A stretch of 64,000 nucleotides of DNA, from positions 99,701,832 through 99,765,831 of the forward strand of contig OU015495.1 of the NCBI GenBank assembly GCA_907164885.2, read 5' to 3'. A program made the position numbers and the translations under genes. The stretch's first letter is position 1. Every line of letters begins with the position of its first letter. The notes under the pieces are model-generated. The model saw nothing but the letters and a program-made list of their open reading frames with translations, had not been told where the DNA came from and did no database searches. Below, one piece after another: positions 21,791 to 31,494 of this stretch. The DNA comes from Dolomedes plantarius (lineage: Eukaryota > Arthropoda > Arachnida > Araneae > Dolomedidae).

Positions 21791-22816
21791 CTTAACCTGC
21801 ATCTCGTTAACTCATAATGGATGTTTGGGAAAATAATGAAAGAAAAAGAAGGAAAAAATGATTAGTCAGCTGACAAAAAAGTTATTTCAAAATGCGTATA
21901 TTGTAAATAACATTTTAGCGATACTAAGAATATATAAATAAAAATGAAAAAGAAAAAAATTGAACTTTCTCATTTTATATTATAAAAATTTTATAATTTG
22001 GTTGTTACTTCTAAATTTACGCCCTCTTAACGGCTGTGCCCTAGGCCATGGCCTAAGTTGGCCTTATGGGAAATCCGTCCCTGGCAGCCATTGGGTACAC
22101 GACACGAACACCTCTTGTTCGCGTCGTCGGTAATCTGAACAGCCAGCGTTACATTTCTCAGATCTTAAGGCCGGTGGTTGTGCTCTGTGTTTGAGGCCTC
22201 GGAGACGTCATCTTTCAACAAGATAACGCAAGACTGCATGTAGCCCGTCGTGTCCTGACTTACCTCGACACAAAGGGTGTCCGACTGGTGCCCTGGCCAG
22301 CACGTTCTCCAGATCTCTCACCCACTGAAAACATCTGGTCATGGGTTGCTGAGAGACTGGACCGCCACCGCTCTCCAGCCACTGCGATTGATTAAGTGTG
22401 GCATAAACTTGAAGCAGCGTGGAATGACTTGCCCATATCTTTCATCCAAGCCCAGTTCGACTCGATGCCTAACCGTGTTAGAGCCCTTTAACCGTGTTAG
22501 AATGTTTTAGCTGCCAGAGGCGGCAACTGTGTGTACTAATTTCGGATCCTGTATACCCCCAAATTGCCTACACATTTAATAATATTTTCTTCCTACTATG
22601 CTGTATACGTATAATAAGTAAAGTTTTGTTATTTGCTTTCCTTCCTGGCGTTGCAATTTTAATGGCCAGCAGTGTACATAAGAAGAGTTCTAAGCGCTGT
22701 CTGACGAATTGTAGATTATTTTTCTGGATATACATGTTGGTACGTTTGTGGTTATTCCTTGATCTTGGTTTTTTTTCTTATTGTTTTTTTTAATGAAATG
22801 TATTATTTTCAAAGTA

Positions 22817-22972
22817 CAGTGGAACCTCGATCTATCGTTTTCAAAGGGACCTATTGCACAGATCGATAAATGCGGGAAAATAATAGTTAAATATTATCAT
22901 CGGGACTGGATGAAATAAACGACACATAAGGGAAAACGATGATTCGGGTAACGATCGATCGAGGTTCCACTG
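22817..22972. mobile_element. TA-flanked MITE, copy 1 of 2
   Basis: Perfect terminal inverted repeats of at least 17 bases (CAGTGGAACCTCGATC) with TA at 22815-22816 and 22973-22974. Closely similar to 61458-61613, sharing AAAACGATGATTCGG and ACGATCGATCGAG. The style fits Tc1/mariner or pogo MITEs. Confidence 0.85.
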
Positions 22973-23167
22973 TATTTGCTTTTGATGGTTTTAGCAAAAC
23001 TGGTAAAGAAGAAGGATCGTACTTGTATGAAACACGTTAACTGATTGCATGTATACACTGTGACGAGAACTGCGGCAGATTTTGCTGCATGATGCAACTT
23101 TGAGTGAATCAACAAACTTCTGTATTTAAAACTATTATTTCCTGTGTTTTCGATAACTTTGTTAATA

Positions 23168-23764
23168 CCCCAGTCAAAATAGACCCGATTTTGACGAATG
23201 GCTAAAAAAAATATGAAAGTTTTGAAATTTGGTGGAGATGTTTGTTAAGGCATGCTAATGAACATACTAAAAGTCCCCACCGATCAGACTTGAGCTTTCG
23301 TCGCCATCTTGGAAAATGTGTACACTTTTTTGGTTTTTTGGAAATATCTTTAAAAATATTGATTTTATAAAAAATAATTAAATACAAAAATTAAAGAGCA
23401 TTAAATTATGAACAAAAATCATTCACAACATTTTTTTATATTTCTAACAGGAACAAAGATAATTGACTTTGAAAAGAGCGCACTATTACACCTGGGACGC
23501 GCAAGCTCGGTTCCCCATCGCGGTGGGGGGAAATAACCGCGCATGTGCACACCATAATTAGCCAAATTAGTTTTACACTAAATGGGAAGGTTTTTTGTAT
23601 TTTTTCAAATAACTAGGGAAATATTAACTTTACGTAAAAAAAGTTTATTTCAAAAATTGAAAAACATTAAATTATGTACAAAAACGATTTTATACATTTT
23701 TGTTGTAAACCTAACAGGAACAAAGATATTGACTATAAAATGCGCGTTGATAATGGAGGTAGCT
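23168..23764 (+). repeat. Left long terminal inverted repeat of the CXC element
   Basis: Matches the reverse complement of 26447-27038 nearly base for base. It differs by a short indel near the tip (about 23181-23200) and scattered substitutions. It contains an internal degenerate repeat: ACAGGAACAAAGATA at 23449 and 23714, with a third related copy (ACGAACAAAGATA) just inside at 23813. Confidence 0.9.
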
Positions 23765-23998
23765 TTTACAAAAAACGATGCACAAAAAACTTATATTTTT
23801 TTGTAAGTCTAACACGAACAAAGATAATTGAATTTGGAAAGAGCGCACTATCACACCAGGGACGCTCATGGGTGGGTACCCATCGCGATGGCTGGAAGAC
23901 ACGCGCATGTGCATACCGTAAGGCTCCAAATCGGTCTTACCCTAGTATTTTCCTAGCCAGTTAATAGTTAGTCACCGTTCTGTGTGCGTCTGTGAACA

Positions 23999-26240
23999 AT
24001 GGCTGATACGGAACTATGTTTTATATCTAAAAAATTAATGTCAAATGGTGATTTCGTGAATGTAGGAGAAAAGGGGATCGACGCTTTAAAGAGAGCTAGT
24101 GTCCAAAGAAAAGACAATAAGCATGCAGAGACTAGACATGACCAGTGGGGAGAGGAAGTTCAGTGTCGTATAATAAACGTTGCTGATTTAGTTGCAGCTG
24201 ATGCGATTTATCACCAAGATTGCTTCATGACTTTTTTTCTACACACTGCACCAATCATAAAGAGAGGACGGCCTGAGTCGGATTACGTCTCAGCAGCTGT
24301 AGACGAAATATCCTTCTTCCTTGATAATAATGACGACTGTAAATTCTCACTACCCGAATTCAAATCTCAAATTACAGGGCTAGTTCCAGACGACATCACT
24401 TTGAGAAATAAATTGGAAAAAAAAAAAAAATACGGGGATGGCATTATTTTTGCTTCAAACTCCAAAAAAGTTACTGTCATATGTTTACGTAATACTGGAA
24501 TGAAAGTCTTATCAGATTCTTGGTACGACAAAAGGATACGAAATGATCGTGAGGAGCGTCTACGAATAGTACAAACTGCTGCAGCCATAATAAAAGAAGA
24601 TATCCAGACACCAGTTTATGACACTCATTGCTATCCTCCAAGTGATAACTTTTTCAGAGATGTGAACAAGGGCATTCCAGAAAGCCTAAAATCTTTTTTG
24701 GAGCACTTGATTATTAAAAAAAAAGACTGCTAAGGCGGAAAAAATATCACTTCAATAGCTCACGTCATAATCAGCGCTAAGGTCACGATCATTTATGTCT
24801 CTCTGCTCAATGGTCTTGCTTTATTTTTGTACAAAAAGTTCTGTTCCAAGAATGTAATAACAATGCTCTCGAATTTGGGATTTTGTTCTTCTTACTATGA
24901 AGCCCAAACACTTGAGATGTCAGCCATAAATCATCCGCAACCCCAAATGCGCGAGGGATCATTCTGCCAATTCGTATTTGACAATGCAAATTTCAATGTG
25001 TCGACAATCGATGGCCTGAATACGTTTCATAGCATGGGGGGCATTACTTGTTTTACTCCAGCGTCAGCAGTGGAACCCGGGACGAAGATTAAAAAAATTA
25101 ACCGAACTTACATCCGCATCGACCGTAGGCAAAATGGGAATCATTCCTCTGGAAACGTTTGAAAATTTTCGAGGGCCTGGGTTAAAAACAATTACTATCG
25201 AAGATTTGAATGTCTTATATCCTTTAGCGGAAGATTTACCTCTGCCTAAGCCATCTGATATCTCCTGGATGTGTGCTAAGTGGTTAGGTCTTCCACAGAT
25301 ACCTGAATGGAAAGGATTTTTCCATTGTATAACCAGAAACCAGCCTTGTGAAAAGACCAAAGTAATAACCCTTCCTTTTGTTAATTCACCACCAAGCAAG
25401 TATGACATCATTTTCACGGTGCTGAAATATGCTGCCCAGCAGTGTGTTAAAATGCACCAAAAGTCTTGCATACTCACGTTTAACCAACCACTGTATATTA
25501 AAGCTCGAGAGATAGTCGCAGCAACATCCAATCCATTATTATCAAGTTGTATTGTGAAGCTTAGTGGATTCCATCTTTTAATGCCATTTTTAGGCTGCAT
25601 TGGGTACATAATGGCTGGAAGTGGGTTAAAAGAAATACTCACTTTGATTTATGCACCTACGTCAGTAGAAAAAAATGTTGCCTGGCCATGCATACGCTAG
25701 GGTCGTCCGAGCTCATTTATTGACCCAAACAGCCTTAGCAAAAATAATTTTTGACGGCATGGACATATCGGATTTGGAATGTAAAAATCTCCGTGAGTTG
25801 TTTCGAGATTTTGCTACTGAACCACCATCGCAAGAAACCTTAAACGCACACACTCAAATACGAGCCATCGAAATTAAAATGAGGAAGACCTTGGAGCACC
25901 TGAAAAAGAAAGGCCCAACTGCCTGTGGGGCTGGAAGCGTCAAGAGAAAATTCTTGTGCCCATCACAACTATGGATACAGTAGCTCCCGATTCAGTTTTA
26001 AACATGATGTTTTGCAACTGTAAGACTGACTGTGGAGTAAGATGCGGATGTCGGAAAGCAGGCATCAACTGCACAACGGCCTGCAATAATTGCAATGGGG
26101 TATGTCAGAATGGCATCAGCCCTGTTGATGATGACGATCGAATGAAAAAAGTTGATGAATGGGCCTATGCTAGCGGATCCATAGACGATCTATACATGCC
26201 TGACGAAAGGGAGAATCCCGTACCGAAAAAAAGCACGTAA
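23999..26240 (+). pseudogene. Uncharacterised element-encoded protein with C-terminal CXC cysteine motif, frameshifted
   Basis: Five overlapping open segments in changing frames make one protein: 23999-24733, 24827-25162, 25134-25700, 25675-25983 and 25956-26240. Block 1 has an H..C pair (HQDC) and DDNDDC-like acidic sequence. Block 2 has FVFDNANFN, then GLNTFHSMGGI. Block 3 has TFNQPLYIKAREIV and MAGSGLKEIL. Block 4 has GHAYARVVRAHLLTQ. Block 5 has CNCKTDCGVRCGCRKAG, then CTTACNNCNG, a tesmin/TSO1-like CXC pattern. Breaks fall at poly-A runs (near 24718) and near 25150, 25690 and 25970. I recall similar proteins widely in invertebrate genomes as uncharacterised; at 25970 a stretch seems deleted relative to them. 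The function could be a transposase but is not shown. The start is ATG 23999, which opens the frame after the left repeat. Confidence 0.65.
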
Positions 26241-26446
26241 ATCCTGAAGTAGGTAAGCTTGAATAATTATTCGCAATGGAAATCTTATAGTGAATACCCC
26301 TAAGTTTACTACATTCATGTATAAAATTAATAATGATTAATTATCTACATAGCCAAAAACATTAAAGTCTATTTTCTTGTGTTTAAAGAATGCCGAAATG
26401 TGTTGGAGAGGTTAGAAATTCAAAGAAGAGCGCCTGCAACGAGACT

Positions 26447-27038
26447 TTGAAGCTACCTCTATTATCAACTCGCATTTTATAGTCAATACCTTCGTTCCTG
26501 TTAGGTTTACGACAAAAATGTATAAAATCGTTTTTGTACATAATTTAATGTTTTTTAATTTTTGAAATAAACTTTTTTTACGTAAAGTTAATATTTCCCT
26601 AGTTATTTGAAAAAATACAAAAAACCTTCCCATTTAGTGTAAAACTAATTTGGCTAATTATGGTATGCACATGCGCGGGTATTTCCCCCCACCGCGATGG
26701 GGAACAGCGCTTGCGCTTCCCAGGTGTAATAGTGCGCTCTTTTCAAAGTCAATTATCTTTGTTCCTGTTAGACATATGAAAAAATGTTATGAATGATTTT
26801 TGTTCATAATTTAATGCTCTTTAAGTTTTGTATTTAATTATTTTTTATAAAATCAATATTTTTAAAGTTATTTCCAAAAAACCAAAAAAGTGTACACATT
26901 TTCCAAGATGGCGGCGAAAGCTCAAGTCTGATCGGTGGGGACTTTTAGTATGTTCATTAGCATGCCTAAACAAACATCTCCACCAATTTTTCAAAACTTT
27001 CATATTTTTTTTAGCCATAAAACCTATTTTGACTGGGC
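26447..27038 (-). repeat. Right long terminal inverted repeat of the CXC element
   Basis: Reverse complement of the left repeat. Shared landmarks include CCACCGATCAGACTTGAGC, ACACTTTTTTGG and TACGTAAAAAAAGT. The match stops at the sequence GAGGTAGCTT just outside the coding region. Confidence 0.9.
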
Positions 27039-27059
27039 TATAAGGACCCATTGCGGTTT

Positions 27060-28135
27060 AGGAGTTTGTGAGAAATGTTAAAGACGTGTGCTCTTTTACT
27101 ACTCGGCTTTTTTTTTTTTTCATGTGTTCTCCAACATGCCAAAATTTATTTTAGCTCTCCTTGGGTAACGTATTTTTTGAACCTGAAAACTTTCCACGAG
27201 CAGGGATCACTATCGTCACTCCATAGAAAAAAGCAATGGGTTTATTTATTGTGTATATTAACGGACTTCTCGCATTGTCTAGCTACATGCATAAGGCAGT
27301 TGTACGTATGTCAACTCGGGCATAAACGAAGGGCAAAACTTTTGTTATTAAACGTATAAATTTCTAAAACACTTTTAGGGAAGCATACCAGAGCTCCCCT
27401 TGTAAAAACGCATGGTGTCCGTTTTTCTGACCCCCCCCTTTCCCCCCATGTGGTTGCGTGAAACTGCCTGATTGTTTGTACTTCAGAATGAATGGTGGTC
27501 TGCTTTGCCTAGCACATGGGAAAGTGAGGAGCTATTCATCATTAAGGTGTAATGACTGGAACTGCGCTCCCCCAGGAAGAGCATTAAAATTTAGTCTGGA
27601 ATTAATGACGCTGTTCCCATTCCGTTAAGCACTGTCGAATGGCTGTTTGATGAGGTGTTACTTTCACGTAATAAATCGATGGCGGTGGTTTGTGAAAGGC
27701 GCTACAGTCAACTTTTGGTATACGAAGGCTAATTAGACCGAGACCTATAGAGTTTGAAGCCGATACCGAACGAACGCGGACATCCTTGCCAGAAGTGGGA
27801 CTCGAACACACAGGCTCTGAAATATCAACGCCCTAGCCATTTGTCCATCGCCCAGCCGTAATAAATCGAAAGGTTCTATCTATTTCTTAAAGCGGTGCGT
27901 CGTCACATTTCTTTACCAAATCATGCGTATTATATGTTGTTGGTTTAAATTTTCCATTCTAACCCTTAACTCATTGTGAAGCAGTTCAGGTATCAAGTTA
28001 TACGCTTCTTTGAAGGGGAATTCAACCAATAATGGATCCATCTCACTATGTAATTTTGGTTTTTGTCATTGTCAGTGTCAAAGTACTACAAACTATAGTT
28101 GTAAGTACTACATATATTATGCAGTATGTACTACA
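27060..28135. other. Stretch between the CXC element and the intact Tc1 element
   Basis: Besides the SINE, this holds moderately GC-rich unique or unclassified repeat sequence around 27360-27660, with homopolymers (CCCCCCC near 27432). I recognise no gene or ends. Confidence 0.5.
27680..27857 (-). mobile_element. tRNA-derived SINE with perfect 12-bp target duplication
   Basis: On the minus strand it starts GGCTGGGCGATGGAC, has an A-box-like ATGGCTAGGGCG and a B box TGTTCGAGTCC, then a non-tRNA body ending CACCGCCA. Both sides carry GTAATAAATCGA (27668-27679 and 27858-27869), a typical L1-style target duplication. There is no long poly-A tail. The tRNA relation is inferred from the boxes. Confidence 0.75.
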
Positions 28136-28137
28136 TA

Positions 28138-29546
28138 CACTGCTGGCCACTGTAAATGCAACACCCTGAAGGAAACATGCAAATAATATGAAATTTACAA
28201 CATGCATTAGCGGAGGTGAGATATGCAAATGATTAGAATTTCAGTGCAGACGCACATCACGCACGCCTGTGGCGCCACTTCAAAGAGCTATTTAAGGCTT
28301 GGAGATTTCGACGATTTCAAGTTCGGCAATTGTGTTTTTCTTGTGGTTTTTTCAAAAAAACGATCAATTATGCCTCGTCGAAAACAGCGATCATCTTTTG
28401 ATCAAGTATCCGAGTTCGACAGAGGAAGGATAGTGGCCTACCGAGATTGTGGATTATCTTTCAGGGAAATAGGTAGTCGTGTTGGACGAAACCAAACAAC
28501 TGTAATGCGGATATGTGATCGTTGGATGCAGGAGGGTACGACGGACCGGCGTGTTCGATCGCATCCACCTCAGCGCACCACTTCACGTGATGACAGGCAA
28601 ATTGTGCGCATGGCAGTGACGGATCGCTCAGTCACATCACGAACCTTAGCACAGCACATGCAGTCTGTAACGCATCATCCAGTGTCTGCGCGTACCATTC
28701 GACGCCGTTTACAGCAGAGTGGTCTGTCCGCAAGACGTCCATTGCTTTGTCTACCCTTGACGCAGAACCACAGACGTCTCCGCCGCCAATGGTGCGATGA
28801 CAGAAGGATGTGGACGGCAGAATGGAATGAAATTGTCTTTACTGACGAGTCACGCTTCTGTCTGCAACACCACGATGGTCGCATTGGAGTCTGGAGACAC
28901 CGTGAAGAGAGGATGCTGAACAGCTGCGTTATGCACCGCCACACTGATCCTGCACCGGGTATTATGGTATGGGGCGGTATTGGATATCACTCTCGCACAC
29001 CTCTAGTACGCATTGCCGGTACTTTAAACAGCCAGCGCTACATCTCCGAGGTGTTGGAGCCAGTTGTCCTTCCTTACCTTCAGGGCTTGCCCATAGCCAT
29101 ATTTCAACAGGATAATGCGCTACCACACGTGGCACGCATTGTCCAACGGTTCTTCGTCAATCGCCAGATTGAATTGCTTCCCTGGCCGCCTCGCTCTCCG
29201 GATCTTTCGCCGATAGAAAACATGTGGTCCATGGTTGCTCTACGATTGACCCAGATTCCATCCCCAGCTGCCACAGCAGATGAACTTTGGCAACGTGTGG
29301 AAGCTGCTTGGTCTGCTGTACCCCAAGAACTCATCCAAAGTCTCTTTGAATCAATGCCGAGGCGTGTGGCAGCGGTGATCTCCAACAATGGCGGCTACTC
29401 TGGCTACTGATTTTGGCAGTAACCACACTTCACAGAAATTTATAAATTTAATCATTTGATACTTGGTCAACATGTTGTCTACAAAATAAATTTTGTTGTG
29501 ATATCTCTTGTATTTCTTGGTGTTGCAATTTGGGTGGCCAGCAGTG
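28138..29546 (+). mobile_element. Tc1 element, structurally complete
   Basis: Inverted ends CACTGCTGGCCACTGTAAAT and CACTGCTGGCCACCCAAATT with TA on both sides (28136-28137 and 29547-29548). It is 1409 bp with a single unbroken transposase. It is the best preserved element in the window and may have been mobile recently. Confidence 0.93.
28370..29410 (+). CDS. Tc1 transposase, intact DD34E reading frame
   Basis: 346 residues, the normal size for Tc1 transposases, which cut and paste their element at TA sites in the nucleus. The frame is open further upstream (to 28223), but the ATG at 28370 gives MPRRKQRSSFDQVSEFDRGR, the start style of the family. Residues about 10-60 form the first HTH (EIGSRVGRNQTTVMRIC) and about 65-120 the second. 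An RR.RR-rich linker follows. Catalytic residues are Asp159 (FTDESRF), Asp248 (FQQDNALPH) and Glu283 (SPIENMW); the last two are separated by 34 residues, so DD34E. The C-terminal ESMPRRVAAVI is the family ending. No stop or frameshift is seen. Activity cannot be judged from sequence alone. Confidence 0.93.
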   Translation: MPRRKQRSSFDQVSEFDRGRIVAYRDCGLSFREIGSRVGRNQTTVMRICDRWMQEGTTDRRVRSHPPQRTTSRDDRQIVRMAVTDRSVTSRTLAQHMQSVTHHPVSARTIRRRLQQSGLSARRPLLCLPLTQNHRRLRRQWCDDRRMWTAEWNEIVFTDESRFCLQHHDGRIGVWRHREERMLNSCVMHRHTDPAPGIMVWGGIGYHSRTPLVRIAGTLNSQRYISEVLEPVVLPYLQGLPIAIFQQDNALPHVARIVQRFFVNRQIELLPWPPRSPDLSPIENMWSMVALRLTQIPSPAATADELWQRVEAAWSAVPQELIQSLFESMPRRVAAVISNNGGYSGY

Positions 29547-29694
29547 TATATTATGCATATTCTGTTTACTGCATATATTATGCAGTAAACAGAAGGTCGT
29601 ATAAAAACTTGCCAACACCGTTACATCTATTTGTTGAGGTCTGTAAGCCTTTAATGTGTCATTCTATAATTGTAAAGATATGCGGAATTAGACG

Positions 29695-30067
29695 TTGTGT
29701 AACGTCTTTCCCAGCTTCTAGAATGGGAACCACTCCTTAAAAGTGGGTAGCTTTCGACCCCTCGGACACACTTGAGTCCTAATTATAGACCCCACGGGGA
29801 GTTCCAGCTGTGGAGGGAGAGATTGAAACTGATTCTCGGCGAGAGAGGGTTGTGCGAGCACCACGCTGTTCTATATTTTGGTTTCGGAGGCGGCTCCGGT
29901 GTGGGCAGAGAAAGCTGCCTTGGTGATAATTATCGAAAGTTGAATCTCTCGGGTCAAGACAGAGAAGTGGTCTTGTAAGCATATGCATTTAAATAATCAT
30001 TCTGTGCATAAAGGCTATATATATATTAAATGGTTCTCGCGTGTTCAATGTCGAGAACGTTACAACA
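29695..30067. repeat. Possible solo LTR
   Basis: The left side TGTGTAACGT and right side ACGTTACAACA are imperfectly inverted and bracket a GC-richer 373 bp with a TATA-like CTATATATATA near the right end. The TG...CA boundary form suggests an LTR. The flanks show no 5-bp duplication, so this is a weak call. Confidence 0.3.
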
Positions 30068-30809
30068 TTAATAAATGATTGGTCAAAGTTTTGCTAATTT
30101 TTCCTCGCAATTTTGGTTTTTTTTATCTTTCTCTCGCAAATCAACTAGAGCTGAAGATATTAAAAAACAATTCCTCATTAAATGTAGCCATTTAATGAGG
30201 CACAAGAAATGGAAAAAAAATTCTGGTCAGCATGTACTCGGCTAATTTTTCTAATCAAACTGAATTTCCTTAAACATTTGTACTATCTACGTATTAATAG
30301 ATATGAAAAGGTTAGGAAACAGCATAAGTACTTAATTATTTCTGGAAAATAAAAACAAAATTTGTCCTGATTGCCTTATCAAACAATTTATAGGGTCGTC
30401 GCGAAGTGATTAATAGTTTTTGAGCTCAAGTGCGACATTGGAGACAAGCCAAATGAAGAGATAAAACGATGGAGAAAAGTCAATTAAGTATTTTTTATTT
30501 GATTATAAAACATTTACAAAGATGTTGTAAACAAAATAAATTTTTACTTGAGAGACACATGGATACACACAGGAAGAACAAATCAATATTTCGACGTGGA
30601 GCTAAAGGGTTTCGCAACCAATATAAAATTTCGGCGAAAGATTAAGATAACGTAAGAAAAAATAAATTCAGATAGCTTCAGCTTCCAGCATTCACGGTTT
30701 TGTGGACATTACACGGCACAATTTAGATCGCGCTGAGGAATATGATGATCGATTTTCCTCTGAACGTGAAAAATTGTTTTCACGGTTATGCTTCTTACAA
30801 ACCTTAGCG

Positions 30810-30937
30810 CAGTGGTTCTCACCCTGGGGGGGCACGTCCTCCTGGGGAGGCGTGAGGGATATTCAGGGGGTGGGGGGATTTTGGAGGGGGAGTTTGCAAA
30901 AAATATGTGAAGAATGTATATTACTAGGGTACTTACG

Positions 30938-30991
<54 letters not shown>

Positions 30992-31100
30992 TTATTTATT
31001 TATATATATATATATATAGGGGCCTCATGGGGGGGGGGCACGTAAGGTAAGAAGATCATCCAAATGGGAGGCGTAGACATAAAAAGGTTGAGAACCACTG
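30810..31100. mobile_element. hAT MITE containing an expanded (AT)n tract
   Basis: The left end CAGTGGTTCTCACC and inverted right end CAGTGGTTCTCAACC are flanked by CCTTAGCG and TCTTAGCA, a decayed 8-bp duplication (6 of 8). An (AT)n run with a TTTA patch fills 30938-31018. Confidence 0.8.
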
Positions 31101-31307
31101 TCTTAGCATGTGACCTACGAAAGTAGTTTTAGAATTATAGCATTAACAGGTAGATTAATGTATATCCTGATCATACCGAACTGATTAAACTTAAGGTAAA
31201 AGTATACATCCGAGAAAAAAATACTTTTAGATTCTTACAATTAAAAAATTTTTTCCACTTGTGCTTAACTTGAAAAGATAAATAAAAATAATGTGTAAAA
31301 AAGCTTT

Positions 31308-31490
31308 AGGGCCTATTCACATAGGAGTCCTGTAGCGGAAGCGTAAAAGGAAAGATGGCGCTGAGACGGAAATAAACCAATCATAGGCGTTAAAAATTTC
31401 GTTGCGAATCGTTTGGAGGTTTGTCATTGGCTAAATATATTTCAATACTTTAACGCTTTCGCTACCGGACTCCTATGTGAACAAGCCCTG
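31308..31490. mobile_element. Hairpin MITE, copy 1 of 2
   Basis: Starts AGGGCCTATTCACATAGGAG and ends with the inverted GGACTCCTATGTGAACAAGCCCT. It shares AAATAAACCAATCATAGGCG with 35601-35789. No coding sequence. The AGGGCCTGTTCACA-type ends resemble PHIS/Harbinger-like MITEs, but no target duplication is clear. Confidence 0.75.
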
Positions 31491-31494
31491 ACAC

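Larger units (their letters stand above)
19320..22083 (-). mobile_element. hAT element nested in the Tc1 element
   Basis: Termini CAGGGACGGATTT (left) and its perfect complement AAATCCGTCCCTG (right) bound 2764 bp with a hAT transposase on the minus strand. No 8-bp duplication is visible: the flanks are CATACCAT and GCAGCCAT. The left flank appears to be a short inverted piece of the Tc1 transposase, so the junction was probably rearranged. Confidence 0.8.
18730..22530 (+). pseudogene. Tc1 transposase, decayed and interrupted (DD34E type)
   Basis: The 5' part (about 18730-19319) reads in shifting frames MRIWNRWVQEG (HTH region) and then QEWHHVVFSDESRFCVQHHDGRIR, which carries the first catalytic Asp. 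The 3' part resumes after the hAT insertion at about 22084 with IGYTT-like and QQDNA-like sequence, to about 22530. The expected start codon context (CGTATTATTCCTCG near 18729) has ATT where sister elements have ATG. Frameshifts and the 2.76-kb insertion make it inactive. About 20 bases next to the insertion (gcccataccat) match the reverse complement of the expected transposase sequence. Confidence 0.75.
18504..22675 (+). mobile_element. Tc1-type element split by a nested hAT insertion
   Basis: The left end CACTGCTGGCCATTAAAATT and the exact inverted right end frame the region. TA follows on the right (22676-22677); the left TA has decayed to AA. After removing 19320-22083, about 1.41 kb remains, a normal Tc1 length. 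Related elements lie at 37621-38925 (same family) and 28138-29546. Confidence 0.85.
23168..27038 (+). mobile_element. 3.9-kb transposon-like element with ~600-bp terminal inverted repeats and a CXC-domain gene; superfamily unknown
   Basis: The two ends are long inverted repeats (23168-23764 and 26447-27038), both carrying CCCAGTCAAAATAG at the tip. TA flanks the tips (23166-23167 and 27039-27040), though the second terminal base differs (CCCC on the left, GCCC on the inverted right). Between them lies one decayed plus-strand gene (23999-26240) with a C-terminal tesmin/TSO1-like CXC signature. No DDE, RNase H, tyrosine recombinase, HUH or reverse transcriptase motif is recognised with confidence. 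Long TIRs around a single gene argue for a cut-and-paste element. Confidence 0.75.

Noticed and set aside
23166..27040. Assigning the long-TIR element to piggyBac or Kolobok because TTAA occurs near the left tip (23162-23165)
   Set aside because: The right flank has no TTAA, and TA on both sides fits the tips better.
28223..28369. Upstream extension of the Tc1 frame (49 extra codons)
   Set aside because: Lies in the non-coding 5' part of the element next to the terminal repeat. The family-typical start MPRRKQR is at 28370.
30702..31019. 105-codon frame across the (AT)n tract
   Set aside because: The C-terminal half is Tyr-Ile repeats from the microsatellite, and the rest is the hAT MITE.
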